Shown here: positions 1-9,120 of the stretch, one piece after another
Layout: each line of letters opens with the position of its first letter
Numbering within the stretch: position 1 is the first letter of the stretch
NCBI RefSeq assembly: GCF_022398315.1
Contig: NZ_JAKEVF010000001.1
Span: forward strand, 163,017-227,016
DNA length: 64,000 bases
Reading direction: 5' to 3'
Source of the DNA: Shewanella sp. Isolate11
Lineage (GTDB): Bacteria; Pseudomonadota; Gammaproteobacteria; Enterobacterales; Shewanellaceae
Program-made: the position numbers and the translations under genes
Notes under the pieces: generated by a model
What the model was told of the DNA's origin: nothing
Databases searched by the model: none
Seen by the model: the letters and a program-made list of their open reading frames with translations, nothing else

Positions 1-71
1 CCTGGAAGAGTGAGCTTGAACGTTCGAAGGCCTTATTGGATCGCTGGTACCCAGAAGAAAGCAAGGAGTAA
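1..71 (+). CDS. mshL: C-terminal end of MSH pilus secretin (partial)
   Basis: Only the last 22 codons are in the window, in frame from base 3 and ending in TAA at 69-71, six bases before the mshM start. The tail (WKSELERSKALLDRWYPEE) is too short to identify by itself. The assignment to MshL, the outer membrane secretin through which the pilus exits, rests on the usual msh gene order, in which mshL directly precedes mshM. Confidence 0.6.
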   Translation, partial: WKSELERSKALLDRWYPEESKE

Positions 72-77
72 TCGCGC

Positions 78-983
78 TTGTATCTGCAGCATTTTGGATT
101 AGCGGAAGCGCCATTTTCCCTGACGCCTAACACCGAATTCTTTTTTGGTTTAGCGCCTCATGTTGAGGCTCTGCAGGTGCTACAAACGGCGTTACAAACT
201 GGTGAAGGTTTTATTAAGGTCACCGGTGAAGTGGGGACTGGTAAGACGCTTATCTGCAGAAAACTGCTTAACGATATTCCACAGCGTTTTCATTGTGCCT
301 ACCTGCCCAATCCTTATTTAAAGCCTGATGAATTACGTTGGGCGCTGGCGGCAGAATTGGGTCTTAAATATTCTCCTCAGATTGATCAGCAGCAACTGAC
401 CAGCTTAATCCAACAGCAATTGGTGGCGTTATCGGCTCATGGTCACTCCATCGTGTTAGTGCTCGACGAGGCGCAGGCCTTGCCTGATGAAAGCTTAGAA
501 GCATTGCGTCTGTTTACTAATTTAGAGACTGAAAGCCGAAAATTGCTGCAAGTGGTGCTGTTTGCTCAACCCGAATTAGATGAGCGCCTGCAATTGAAAC
601 AGTTTCGTCAGTTGCGACAGCGTATCACCTTTAGTTATCGATTAAGGCCGTTAACGCGCCAGGAAACCACGGCGTATTTATCTCATCGACTGCAAATTGC
701 CGGAGGTCAGGGCAAGGCGCTTTTCTCTATTTCCGATAGTCAGCGTATTGCCAAGGCGGCTAGAGGGATCCCTAGATTGATCAATGTTTTAGCTCATAAG
801 GCTTTGTTAGTTGCTTTTGGAGAGGGACGACAACAGGTGTGTCGCGGCCATATCAATGCGGCGATAGCCGATACCGAAGATGCTACGCCTGTCACCATGA
901 AGCGCTGGTGGTTGGCAGCATTAACGAGTGTCGCAGTGCTGAGTGCAATGGTATGGCATTGGTTCGTCGGAGCGCTGATATGA
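78..983 (+). CDS. mshM: MSH pilus biogenesis ATPase MshM (ExeA-like AAA protein)
   Basis: A 301-residue AAA ATPase of the ExeA/GspA type. The N-terminus has the family opening (YLQHFGLAEAPFSLTPNTEFFF), the Walker A motif GEVGTGKT lies at about residues 50-57, and Walker B is in LVLDEAQ at about 127-133. One membrane segment near residue 280-298 anchors the ATPase domain in the cytoplasm. Relatives help assemble or place secretins across the peptidoglycan, which fits its place after mshL. The start is TTG at 78; the stop overlaps the mshN start (ATGA at 980-983), which implies translational coupling. Function is inferred from family and context. Confidence 0.88.
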   Translation: MYLQHFGLAEAPFSLTPNTEFFFGLAPHVEALQVLQTALQTGEGFIKVTGEVGTGKTLICRKLLNDIPQRFHCAYLPNPYLKPDELRWALAAELGLKYSPQIDQQQLTSLIQQQLVALSAHGHSIVLVLDEAQALPDESLEALRLFTNLETESRKLLQVVLFAQPELDERLQLKQFRQLRQRITFSYRLRPLTRQETTAYLSHRLQIAGGQGKALFSISDSQRIAKAARGIPRLINVLAHKALLVAFGEGRQQVCRGHINAAIADTEDATPVTMKRWWLAALTSVAVLSAMVWHWFVGALI

Positions 984-2209
984 GTGTCATTAACACTATG
1001 CTCAAAGATCTCGATCGTCGTCAGCAGACGAGTGTGGCCGATGAATTACCTGTTCCAGAGTTGCAATATCAGCAGGTGTCTGCCAGCAAATTGCCTTGGA
1101 TATTATTGATATTTGCCTTAGGCGTGCTGTTGTTAGGTGGCTTTTTTGGTTGGCGAAAATTGACCTTACTGCAACAAGATAATCAACAGATGAGTCAACA
1201 ATTTGCCCAGAGTTTAGCGCAAGATGTGTCGCAAGCCAGTGAGCGAGCTTTGAAATCGACAGCATCAGACGAAAACCAGAGTGCGACCACGACTGAAGCA
1301 ATAGTAGATCCTGCACCACAGCAAGTAGAAATACAAACGCTAGCCACTGCAGCCTCGGCTGAGCATCTTACTGTCGCCACTGAGGATAAAAGTGATGAGA
1401 CAGTTATTTCGCCTAAGCCTTTGATAAAAAAACAGTCTCAGCCACAATCTCAGAAAAAGCATCAAGTTGAGTCCGTTGCACAGCAAGTTAAACAGAGCCA
1501 GCCTGATAGTGAAGTTTCGCATAGCACTGTGAGCGCCCGTTCCAGTTTAACAAGCAAGGCTGATGTTAATAATCAGCAGAACTCCAAGGCGAACACGGGG
1601 GCGATGGCGGTGACTGAGGTGAAGCTGTCCAATGAAGCGTTGGCGCAAAAGCGCTTCGATGCGGGTAAAGCGCTACAAGCTGAAGGTCAAATGCAGCAAG
1701 CACAGCAAAGTTTTACAGCTGCCATTAAGTTGAATCCCGCTCTGCATCAGGCGAGGCAGCATCTTGCAGCCTTGTACTACGGGCAACAGATGTTGAGCCA
1801 AGCCGAGTCGCTATTGAGCCAAGGACTGACACTTTATCCTCAAGAATACGATTATGCTTTACTGCTGGCTCGGGTATACCAGTCGGCGGGGTTAAATGAT
1901 AAAGCGCTGCAAAGCCTCAAATTGATCCCCGACACTCACAGGTTGGCAGTGCAAAAGTGGACCATGGAGAGTTATCTTGCTCAGCAAACTCAGCAGTTTA
2001 GCTTAGCAGAACAGAGTTATCGCCAGTTGGCACGTGTCGAACCAGAACAGGCTAAATGGTGGATGGGATTGGCCTATGCACTAGACTCTCAAAGTAAATA
2101 TTCTGCGGCCAAACAGGCCTATCAGCAGGCATTAATGCAAAAAGGCTTGTCTAGCCAAGCCAGTGCGTTTATCGAAGAAAGATTAACGCAGTTAGGAGAT
2201 ATCGAATGA
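980..2209 (+). CDS. mshN: MSH biogenesis protein MshN, TPR protein
   Basis: A 409-residue inner-membrane protein. I start it at ATG 980 (MSVINTMLKDLDRRQQ), overlapping the mshM stop; the open frame runs further upstream to 839, but that part would lie inside mshM. A single membrane segment at roughly residues 38-60 follows a short cytoplasmic head. A Gln/Ser-rich linker comes next, and the C-terminal half holds several TPR-like repeats (GKALQAEGQMQQAQQSF, ALLLARVYQSAGLNDKALQ). The TPRs probably face the periplasm and act as a scaffold during pilus assembly. It overlaps mshE by four bases (ATGA at 2206). Confidence 0.87.
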   Translation: MSVINTMLKDLDRRQQTSVADELPVPELQYQQVSASKLPWILLIFALGVLLLGGFFGWRKLTLLQQDNQQMSQQFAQSLAQDVSQASERALKSTASDENQSATTTEAIVDPAPQQVEIQTLATAASAEHLTVATEDKSDETVISPKPLIKKQSQPQSQKKHQVESVAQQVKQSQPDSEVSHSTVSARSSLTSKADVNNQQNSKANTGAMAVTEVKLSNEALAQKRFDAGKALQAEGQMQQAQQSFTAAIKLNPALHQARQHLAALYYGQQMLSQAESLLSQGLTLYPQEYDYALLLARVYQSAGLNDKALQSLKLIPDTHRLAVQKWTMESYLAQQTQQFSLAEQSYRQLARVEPEQAKWWMGLAYALDSQSKYSAAKQAYQQALMQKGLSSQASAFIEERLTQLGDIE

Positions 2210-3966
2210 AACCTAAGTTAAAGATGCGTTTAGGTGATCTATTAGTACAAGAGCAGATCATCACCGAAGAGCAACTGACTCAGGCCTTAGTTGAACAGCG
2301 AAACAGTGGTAAAAAACTGGGGCGAACCCTTATCGATCTCGCCTGTATTACCGAAGAGCAGCTACTGCACTTTTTAGCACAACAGCTCAATATTCCTTTT
2401 TTAGATATCAGTCGCCGAGCAATTTCTCCTGAGGTGGTGAACTTATTACCCGAAGTACAGGCTCGTCGTTATCGTGCGCTAGTGGTCGAAGATTTAGGCG
2501 ATTATGTTGTTGTTGCCATGAGCGACCCCGCTGATTTGCAGGCGATGGATAATATCGAGGTGCTTTTAGCGCCAAAGAATCTGACCATTGCGGTTGTGAC
2601 TGAGAGGCAGCTACTCGATGCTTTCGATAACCTCTATCGCCGCACTGGTGAAATTGCCCAAATTGCGGGTAAGTTGGAAGAAGAATATGCCGCCGATGAT
2701 CAGTTTGATTTAGCCAGCATCACCGATGCCGACAGCGATAATGAAACCACAGTGGTTAAATTGTTGCAGTCGATTTTTGAAGATGCGGTACAGATGCGCG
2801 CCTCGGATATTCATATCGAGCCGGGGGAAAAAGTCCTGCGGATCAGACAACGTATCGATGGTCAATTGCAGGAAAATACCCTGCAAGAAGTGAATATTGC
2901 CTCGGCTTTGGTATTGCGGCTCAAGTTGATGGCAGGCTTAGATATCTCTGAAAAACGACTGCCACAAGATGGCCGTTTTCATATGGAAATCAAAGGACAC
3001 AAGATTGACGTGCGTATGTCGACCATGCCGATTTATCACGGTGAATCTGTGGTAATGCGTCTGCTGGATCAGTCAGCGGGTCTGTTGACCTTGAACGAAA
3101 CCGGTATGCCTGCGGCCATGTTAAACCGTGTGCGCAAACACATTAAGCGGCCTCATGGCATGCTACTGGTGACAGGACCAACAGGTAGCGGTAAAACGAC
3201 CACCCTTTATGGCGTACTAAGTGAGTTAAATACTGCAGATAGAAAAATTATTACCGTCGAAGATCCGGTGGAATATCAACTGCCTCGTATCAACCAAGTG
3301 CAAGTTAACCACAAAATTGGCCTCGACTTCTCTAATGTGTTGCGTACCACTTTGCGTCAAGATCCAGACATCATTATGGTGGGTGAGATGCGTGATCAGG
3401 AAACGGTGGAGATTGGTCTGCGAGGCGCGTTAACCGGTCACTTTGTATTATCGACACTGCATACCAATGATGCGATAACCAGTGCCTTGCGATTACTCGA
3501 TATGGGCGCGGCAAGTTATCTGGTTGCCAGTGCCCTGAGGGTGATTATTGCTCAGCGTCTGGTTCGACGCGTGTGTAAAAACTGTGCGCAGTCTTATGAT
3601 GTGACACCGCAAGATATGGCTTGGCTTAATTCAGTATCCAAGAAAGATTTTTCTCAGGCGGTTTTTAAAATCGGCACGGGTTGTCAAAGCTGTAATGGCA
3701 GCGGCTATCGTGGACGAGTGGGGGTGTTTGAGATCTTGGAGCTTGATGAAGCCATGATTGAAGCCATGCGCACGGGCAATCCACAAGACTTTGCCAGTGC
3801 GGCATACAAGAGTCCAAGTTTTACTCCATTGGCAGAGTCAGCGCTGGAGTATTTAGCGCAAGGGGTGACGACAATCGAAGAAGTGGCCAAGGTTATTGAA
3901 GATGGCTTTGATAATCAGGTGCCATTGTCGGCTGAAATGACGCAATCTGCTGCGACTGAGCGATAA
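2206..3966 (+). CDS. mshE: MSH pilus extension ATPase MshE (PilB/GspE family)
   Basis: A 586-residue hexameric secretion ATPase that powers pilus polymerisation from the cytoplasmic side. Residues 1 to about 150 form an MshEN-type domain. It has two copies of the LG-xx-L signature (RLGDLLVQEQI near residue 8 and KLGRTLIDLACI near 37), the motif known to bind c-di-GMP in Vibrio MshE. The ATPase core has Walker A GPTGSGKT at 324-331, an Asp-box region, and Walker B in DPDIIMVGEMRD. Four cysteines in two pairs (CKNC and CQSC, about 456-495) form the zinc site typical of PilB/GspE. Start ATG 2206 overlaps mshN. Length and motifs are complete, so it should be active. Confidence 0.95.
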   Translation: MKPKLKMRLGDLLVQEQIITEEQLTQALVEQRNSGKKLGRTLIDLACITEEQLLHFLAQQLNIPFLDISRRAISPEVVNLLPEVQARRYRALVVEDLGDYVVVAMSDPADLQAMDNIEVLLAPKNLTIAVVTERQLLDAFDNLYRRTGEIAQIAGKLEEEYAADDQFDLASITDADSDNETTVVKLLQSIFEDAVQMRASDIHIEPGEKVLRIRQRIDGQLQENTLQEVNIASALVLRLKLMAGLDISEKRLPQDGRFHMEIKGHKIDVRMSTMPIYHGESVVMRLLDQSAGLLTLNETGMPAAMLNRVRKHIKRPHGMLLVTGPTGSGKTTTLYGVLSELNTADRKIITVEDPVEYQLPRINQVQVNHKIGLDFSNVLRTTLRQDPDIIMVGEMRDQETVEIGLRGALTGHFVLSTLHTNDAITSALRLLDMGAASYLVASALRVIIAQRLVRRVCKNCAQSYDVTPQDMAWLNSVSKKDFSQAVFKIGTGCQSCNGSGYRGRVGVFEILELDEAMIEAMRTGNPQDFASAAYKSPSFTPLAESALEYLAQGVTTIEEVAKVIEDGFDNQVPLSAEMTQSAATER

Positions 3967-3968
3967 CT

Positions 3969-5186
3969 ATGCCTATCTACGAATACAGAGGACGGGATGC
4001 TCAGGGCAAAGTGGTGACGGGACGCGTTGACGCGGCTTCGGAAAGCGCTGCTGCCGATCAGTTATTGTCTCGAGCGGTGATTCCGTTATCTGTCATGGAA
4101 GCCAAGCTCAGCAGGGCGTTTACTTTAGATACGCTGTTTAAAGGCAAGGTCAGCCTAGATGAACTGCAGATTTTTACTCGGCAGATGTATTCGTTAACCC
4201 GTGCCGGTATTCCCATTTTGCGGGCGATTGCCGGACTGGCTGAAAGCACTCATTCGAAGCGAATGAAACAGGCGCTGCATGATATTTCAGAGCAATTAAC
4301 CTCGGGACGTCCCTTGTCATCGGCAATGAACCATCATCCCGATGTATTCGATGCGTTGTTTGTGTCGATGATCCATGTTGGTGAAAACACAGGTAAGTTG
4401 GAAGATGCCTTTATTCAGTTATCGGGTTATATCGAACGCGAGCAGGAAACCCGACGTCGCATAAAGGCGGCGATGCGTTACCCAACGTTTGTGTTGATTG
4501 CTGTAGCGCTAGCCTTAGTGGTGCTGAATATCATGGTGATCCCCAAGTTTTCGGATATGTTTTCGCGCTTTGGGGCCGATCTCCCTTGGGCGACTAAGTT
4601 ACTGATCAACACCTCTAACTTCTTCGTCAACTACTGGTATTTGTTGGTAGTGGCTACCATCTCGGGATTTATCGGCATTCGCTATTGGCATAATACCGAC
4701 AAAGGCGAAAAACAGTGGGATGAGTGGAAGTTAAAACTGCCCGCCGTTGGCAGTATCATCGAACGTTCAACCTTGTCACGTTATTGCCGTAGTTTCGCCA
4801 TGATGCTCAGCGCGGGCGTGCCTATGACTCAGGCGTTGAGCCTAGTGGCCGATGCGGTGGATAACGCATTTATGCATGATCGCATTGTCGGAATGCGCCG
4901 TGGCATAGAGTCTGGTGATTCCATGTTGAGGGTGTCGAACCAAAGCAAGTTGTTTACCCCGCTGGTATTGCAAATGGTGGCCGTGGGTGAAGAAACGGGT
5001 CAGATCGATCAGCTACTCAATGACGCTGCCGATTTTTATGAGGGTGAGGTCGACTACGACTTGAAGAACCTAACCGCTAAATTGGAGCCGATTCTGATCG
5101 GAATCGTAGCGGTTATCGTACTGATTTTAGCACTGGGCATATATCTTCCCATGTGGGATATGCTCAATGTGGTTAAGGGCGGATAA
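3969..5186 (+). CDS. mshG: MSH pilus inner-membrane platform protein MshG (PilC/GspF family)
   Basis: A 405-residue polytopic protein with two T2SSF domains, residues about 65-190 and 270-390, each ending in hydrophobic membrane segments (for example VLIAVALALVVLNIMVI). It begins with the family opening MPIYEYRGRDAQGKVVTGRV. In this family the protein couples the MshE ATPase to pilin insertion at the inner membrane. It lies two bases behind mshE and is surely co-transcribed with it. Length is normal for PilC/GspF and nothing looks broken. Confidence 0.94.
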   Translation: MPIYEYRGRDAQGKVVTGRVDAASESAAADQLLSRAVIPLSVMEAKLSRAFTLDTLFKGKVSLDELQIFTRQMYSLTRAGIPILRAIAGLAESTHSKRMKQALHDISEQLTSGRPLSSAMNHHPDVFDALFVSMIHVGENTGKLEDAFIQLSGYIEREQETRRRIKAAMRYPTFVLIAVALALVVLNIMVIPKFSDMFSRFGADLPWATKLLINTSNFFVNYWYLLVVATISGFIGIRYWHNTDKGEKQWDEWKLKLPAVGSIIERSTLSRYCRSFAMMLSAGVPMTQALSLVADAVDNAFMHDRIVGMRRGIESGDSMLRVSNQSKLFTPLVLQMVAVGEETGQIDQLLNDAADFYEGEVDYDLKNLTAKLEPILIGIVAVIVLILALGIYLPMWDMLNVVKGG

Positions 5187-5207
5187 CGCCATGCCTTTGA
5201 AAGCACG

Positions 5208-5699
5208 GTGATAAACATGCAAAGTCAGCAGCAAAGTGATAATCACTTATTGCAGGTTTATGGCAGGTTAGTGGCGTTATGTGTGTTATTGGTGATTTTA
5301 ACGGTGTTTGGATTTCGCTATTTCAACGCCATTGAGCAAACTTCTGCGCAGAATTTACGCGTGGAGCAATCTCGATTACTCAATGTGTTGGCTATGATCC
5401 GTGGCCAATGGCTAGCGCAGGGACGGCCGCAGCAGATGAAATTAAATTGGCTGCTTCCAGAAAATGAACAAGACACAAGTATATTAATCAATGAATTAGG
5501 CTGGCCAACTCTAGCTCATGTCGATGAAAACAGTTGCAAAATATTATGGCAGCAGCTAATGGGAAGCGATAGCCGTTTTGAAGCATCGATAATGGCACAA
5601 GGGCTCGGCAGTGATATATGCCTGTATAGCAGTCGAAATGGTGATCAAATTCGCTACAAATTGTCCTCTGGAGAGGTTATTTTATTGACGTACAACTAA
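5208..5699 (+). CDS. mshF: MSH biogenesis protein MshF
   Basis: A 163-residue protein with one N-terminal membrane segment at about residues 18-36, followed by a soluble domain likely to lie in the periplasm. The position between mshG and mshB is the usual place of mshF. The start is uncertain: GTG 5208 or ATG 5217, and neither has a clear ribosome binding site. Sequence conservation in this family is low, so the name depends mainly on gene order. Its exact role in pilus assembly is not known to me. Confidence 0.75.
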   Translation: MINMQSQQQSDNHLLQVYGRLVALCVLLVILTVFGFRYFNAIEQTSAQNLRVEQSRLLNVLAMIRGQWLAQGRPQQMKLNWLLPENEQDTSILINELGWPTLAHVDENSCKILWQQLMGSDSRFEASIMAQGLGSDICLYSSRNGDQIRYKLSSGEVILLTYN

Positions 5700-5817
5700 A
5701 TTATTGACGTTCATCGCGTTTTAAATAGGGGAAGCTGATAGAATATTCAGCCTATCTGAGATATAAGATAACACTAAAGTACACAGAAAAATTTCATCAT
5801 TAATTTAAGGTAATTGT

Positions 5818-6423
5818 ATGACTAAAAGTAGGCAACAAGGATTTTCACTGATTGAATTAGTCATAGTGATAGTGATCTTGGGTATCTTAGCTGCAACGGC
5901 TATTCCGCGTTTTCTTAATGTTACCGACGATGCTGAAGATGCTAGTGTTGATGGCGTAGCGGGTGGTTTAGCAACGGCAGTAAGTTTTGTTCGTTCTCAG
6001 TGGGAAGTGTCGGGTCGTAACAATAGCAGTGTGATGCTAGATGGCACCACTATCAATGTTGATACACGTTTTGGCTTTCCTACCGGCTTAACGCTAACCA
6101 GTGCGACGGCGATGACGAATAATGCCTGTAAAGAGGTTTTCGATAACATTTTACAGAGCGCACCACGTAACGTGTTGTTTAACCAAGATGCTCGTTCGGC
6201 GCGTTATAGCGTTCGAATGTTAGACGGTGCTGGTGGTTCAGGAAATACTGTAGATGGTACCGCTGTGACTAATTTAGATCTGTGCGTGTATCACCAAGTG
6301 TCTTCACTGGCCATAGATCAAACTACTGGTGTGGCTAATCCCGCGCCAGATTTATCAACAACAGGTGCCAAAGGGATCTTATATAACCCAGGTACGGGGC
6401 GTGTTGAAAGCTTTATCAATTAA
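5818..6423 (+). CDS. mshB: Type IV prepilin MshB
   Basis: A 201-residue prepilin. After a short basic leader (MTKSRQQG) comes the prepilin peptidase signature GFSLIELVIVIVILGILAA, with Glu at mature position 5 and the hydrophobic assembly helix. Two cysteines (near residues 102 and 161) could form the C-terminal disulphide loop of pilins. It is a minor or initiating pilin of the MSH system. Start ATG 5818 has an AAGG purine run about 6 bases upstream. The 118-bp gap before it and the 77-bp gap after it are longer than elsewhere in the operon, so local promoters are possible. Confidence 0.9.
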   Translation: MTKSRQQGFSLIELVIVIVILGILAATAIPRFLNVTDDAEDASVDGVAGGLATAVSFVRSQWEVSGRNNSSVMLDGTTINVDTRFGFPTGLTLTSATAMTNNACKEVFDNILQSAPRNVLFNQDARSARYSVRMLDGAGGSGNTVDGTAVTNLDLCVYHQVSSLAIDQTTGVANPAPDLSTTGAKGILYNPGTGRVESFIN

Positions 6424-6500
6424 TCATGGCCGTTAAGCGGTGATTTTCTGTAAAGATTTTTAATTTTAATATGTTAAGTTTAATTAAGTTAATTGGATAA

Positions 6501-7025
6501 ATGGAAATGAAGATGAATAAACAAAGTGGTTTTACGCTAATCGAATTGGTTGTCGTGATCATTATCTTAGGTATTTTAGCGGTAACTGCAGCGCCTAAGT
6601 TTATCAATCTACAGACAGATGCGCGTGCGTCAACCGTGAGTGGCCTAGAAGCAGCGCTTAAAGGTGCGGATAGCTTGATCGTGTCTAAGTCGCTGATTAA
6701 AGGTAATAATACTCAATCCGTCGCAGCAACTATTGGAGTCGATAACGAACCATTTGTGACAGTTGATTCTGCCGGTGCTCAGGTAGCACTTGATGTAGGG
6801 CATGCAGTACCACAGTGGGAGTTTAGTCTAGCAAATATGTTAGATATCGATGCTGATGAATCTACTGTTACAGATTCAACCGCAGAGTGGTTGTATGTTG
6901 AAGCTAGCGATACCATATATTTTTATCCTCAAGGACAAGCTACTCCACCTACAGGCACTTGCTACGTGAGTTACGCAAATGCTGCTGGTGTTGTCACTAT
7001 CGACAAAGATGTCTCTGGCTGCTAA
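6501..7025 (+). CDS. mshA: Major MSH pilin MshA
   Basis: A prepilin of up to 174 residues with signature GFTLIELVVVIIILGILAV and mature Glu5. The globular part has a C-terminal cysteine pair (near residues 157 and 174) as in other MshA. The leader is either MEMKMNKQS (ATG 6501) or MNKQS (ATG 6513); the purine run GGAAATGAAG before 6513 supports the shorter form. A strong terminator follows 17 bases after the stop. This is expected for a major subunit needing much more transcript than the minor pilins downstream. It is called major pilin from position and family features. Confidence 0.9.
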   Translation: MEMKMNKQSGFTLIELVVVIIILGILAVTAAPKFINLQTDARASTVSGLEAALKGADSLIVSKSLIKGNNTQSVAATIGVDNEPFVTVDSAGAQVALDVGHAVPQWEFSLANMLDIDADESTVTDSTAEWLYVEASDTIYFYPQGQATPPTGTCYVSYANAAGVVTIDKDVSGC

Positions 7026-7041
7026 TTAAGCGTGTTTCCTA

Positions 7042-7066
7042 AAGGCCTGCAATGCAGGCCTTTTTT
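7042..7066 (+). terminator. Intrinsic terminator after mshA
   Basis: A perfect hairpin with arms AAGGCCTGC and GCAGGCCTT around a three-base loop, followed directly by a run of T. It sits between mshA and mshC, inside the msh cluster, so read-through or a separate promoter must supply mshC-Q. Confidence 0.92.
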
Positions 7067-7212
7067 ATCTCTTTTTATTATTTTTTCTTGTTGTTAAGCT
7101 GATTATCACTGCTTTTAAGACTAAAAGTTTTAAGCCTGAAAGTTTATAGTTTAGGGTTTCTGTAGCGTTTGCTCATAAGGACTCGAACCATTGCCCTGAG
7201 TAGCAGAAGCTA

Positions 7213-7689
7213 TTGGCCAATATTATGGATAGTGTATCTATGCAAAAGCAGCAAGGTTTTAGCCTTGTCGAGTTAGTCACCACCATTACCTTGATTGCCA
7301 TTCTTGCTGTGGTGGTATTGCCGCGCTTTTTTAACAGTTCCAGTTTCAGTGCTTACACCCTTAGAGATGAGTTTATTAGTGAGCTGCGACGGGTACAGAT
7401 GATGGCGATGAATAATCAAGATCGCTGTTATGGAGTCGAGGTCAGTGCTAATGATTACCGCATGATGGCTTATCAAACCGATTGCACTAGTGTGATTGTC
7501 AGTGGCAACCCTCAAACACTGCCAAGTCAAAGCTCATTAACCCTCAATGGCAGTAACGATTTTGCCTTATTGTTTGATCGTCATGGGGTGATTGCGCCTA
7601 CTTGTAGCTCGGGCTGTATTATCAAGGTTGTGGCGGATGAAAGTTTAGATCTCACTATCGAAAGTCAGGGCTATATCCATGGGCGCTAA
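7213..7689 (+). CDS. mshC: Minor prepilin MshC
   Basis: A prepilin of up to 158 residues with signature GFSLVELVTTITLIAILAV and mature Glu5, then a small domain with four cysteines. Candidate starts are TTG 7213, ATG 7225 and ATG 7240; the last (leader MQKQQ) gives a normal short type IV leader, so the first residues are unsure. It overlaps mshD by 11 bases. Minor pilins of this type (pseudopilin GspH-like) prime or cap the fibre and can alter adhesion. Confidence 0.85.
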   Translation: MANIMDSVSMQKQQGFSLVELVTTITLIAILAVVVLPRFFNSSSFSAYTLRDEFISELRRVQMMAMNNQDRCYGVEVSANDYRMMAYQTDCTSVIVSGNPQTLPSQSSLTLNGSNDFALLFDRHGVIAPTCSSGCIIKVVADESLDLTIESQGYIHGR

Positions 7690-8281
7690 GGTTAATTCCT
7701 CTCCTCACTTGCAGAGCAATTGTTTCGGTTGGCGTTATAGTCAAGGCCGTCGTTATTGTTTGAGTCAGGGGTTTACTCTGATTGAATTGGTGGTGGGAAT
7801 GCTCGTGCTGGGTATCGCCCTAGTGTTATTAACCAGCCTGTTATTTCCTCAAGCAGATCGTGCCGCCGAGACATTACACCGAGTGCGCTCGGCCGAGTTG
7901 GCTCACTCTATTCTTAATGAAATATGGGGTAAGCGTTATGACCAACACACCAACGCTAATGGCGGGGTTCCAGCTTGTGGTGCGGCCGCTAAGCCCGAAT
8001 TAGGTTTACCCGCTGGAGAGGCTTGCACCGATGCAGTCGATTTCGGTGCAAATGGCTTAAGCCGAAATGCTTATCGTGATGTCGACGATTACCAAGGCCT
8101 CAATCAAAATAGTCTGATGCTCAACTCCAGCAAAACTTATGCTCAAGAGTATGTTAATTATCAGCTGTTAGTCACTGTGACCTATCCAAACAGTAATAAA
8201 AATAGCAAGCTGATTGCCATAGATGTGACCACGCCCAATGGCGAAGTTATCACTTACCACGCCTTGAGGAGTAACTTTTGA
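7679..8281 (+). CDS. mshD: Minor prepilin MshD
   Basis: A 200-residue prepilin. The signature GFTLIELVVGMLVLGIALVL is preceded by an unusually long leader of about 30 residues (from ATG 7679). No in-frame ATG lies nearer to the cleavage site, so an alternative codon start is possible. The region after the helix contains CGAAAKPELGLPAGEACTDA, a likely disulphide-closed loop seen in GspI/PilV-like minor pilins. Stop and next start overlap (8278-8281), indicating coupling with mshO. Confidence 0.85.
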   Translation: MGAKVNSSPHLQSNCFGWRYSQGRRYCLSQGFTLIELVVGMLVLGIALVLLTSLLFPQADRAAETLHRVRSAELAHSILNEIWGKRYDQHTNANGGVPACGAAAKPELGLPAGEACTDAVDFGANGLSRNAYRDVDDYQGLNQNSLMLNSSKTYAQEYVNYQLLVTVTYPNSNKNSKLIAIDVTTPNGEVITYHALRSNF

Positions 8282-9120
8282 TTAAGGGTCGATGTTCTTC
8301 TCAAGTACAGTCTAAAATGCCTTCGAATATGAGAGCAAGCAGAGGTTTCACCTTGGTCGAGATGGTGACGGTTATCGTGATCTTAGGTGTCTTAGTGGTC
8401 GGCGTTAGTAGCTTTGTGGTTTTAGGCACGCGTATTTTTGTGGAATCAACCTCGGTCGATCAGGTATTGAGTCAGAGTCGATTTGTGGTTGAGCGTATGA
8501 CTCGTGAATTACGTAATGCCTTACCTAACAGTTTACGGGTTACCTCGGCGACCAATTATCAATGTTTGGAATTTGTGCCTATTGTAACCAGCTCAAGCTA
8601 CGTCGACTTGCCGATAGCGCCCGCTGTTGCAGCCGATAACGGCAGTGTGATGCCCGTGCCAATTGCGATAAATAGTACTGATAAAATAGTAGTTTACCCA
8701 TTAACTCCGAGTCAGATCTACGGAACTAACCCCGCGGGAACCAGTGGGCGAGTGTTTAATATCAGCTCCCTCGCTGGTAATGCCATTGAATTTGAACGTG
8801 AAGTGCAGTTTAGCCAGGCATCGCCACAAAAACGTTATTTTGTGGTGTCAGATGCGCTGAGTTACTGTTTCTTATCTTCTGGTGAGGTTAGGCGTTATAG
8901 CCATTACGGATTACAGTCGCTACAACCGACGCCTGCGACCTTGGGCTCAGGTGTGTTAATGGCAGAAAATCTAGTCGATGATCTATCAATTCAGCCACCA
9001 ATTAGCTTTACTCCCGGTACCTTAATCAATAATGCCGTGGTGCAATTGAGTCCTAAATTTGAAGTTAACGGCCAAGCATTTCAATATCAGCATCAAGTGC
9101 AGGTGATCAATGTTCCTTAA
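8278..9120 (+). CDS. mshO: Minor prepilin MshO (PilW-like)
   Basis: A 280-residue prepilin with signature GFTLVEMVTVIVILGVLVV at about residues 23-41 and a larger globular domain than the other pilins, as in PilW/GspJ-type subunits. The start is TTG 8278, in a TTGA overlap with the mshD stop. The 3' end overlaps mshP by 11 bases. Role: minor subunit of the pilus tip or initiation complex, inferred from family. Confidence 0.85.
   Translation: MIKGRCSSQVQSKMPSNMRASRGFTLVEMVTVIVILGVLVVGVSSFVVLGTRIFVESTSVDQVLSQSRFVVERMTRELRNALPNSLRVTSATNYQCLEFVPIVTSSSYVDLPIAPAVAADNGSVMPVPIAINSTDKIVVYPLTPSQIYGTNPAGTSGRVFNISSLAGNAIEFEREVQFSQASPQKRYFVVSDALSYCFLSSGEVRRYSHYGLQSLQPTPATLGSGVLMAENLVDDLSIQPPISFTPGTLINNAVVQLSPKFEVNGQAFQYQHQVQVINVP

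Noticed and set aside
839..979. Upstream extension of the mshN frame
   Set aside because: It lies wholly within mshM, and ATG 980 gives the typical N-terminus with a coupled ATGA overlap.
1002..1319. 105-residue open frame on the minus strand
   Set aside because: Antisense to mshN, with no ribosome site or protein features; shadow of the real gene.
7180..7192. GACTCGAACC reads as a T-loop on the minus strand
   Set aside because: The flanks do not fold into a tRNA on either strand.
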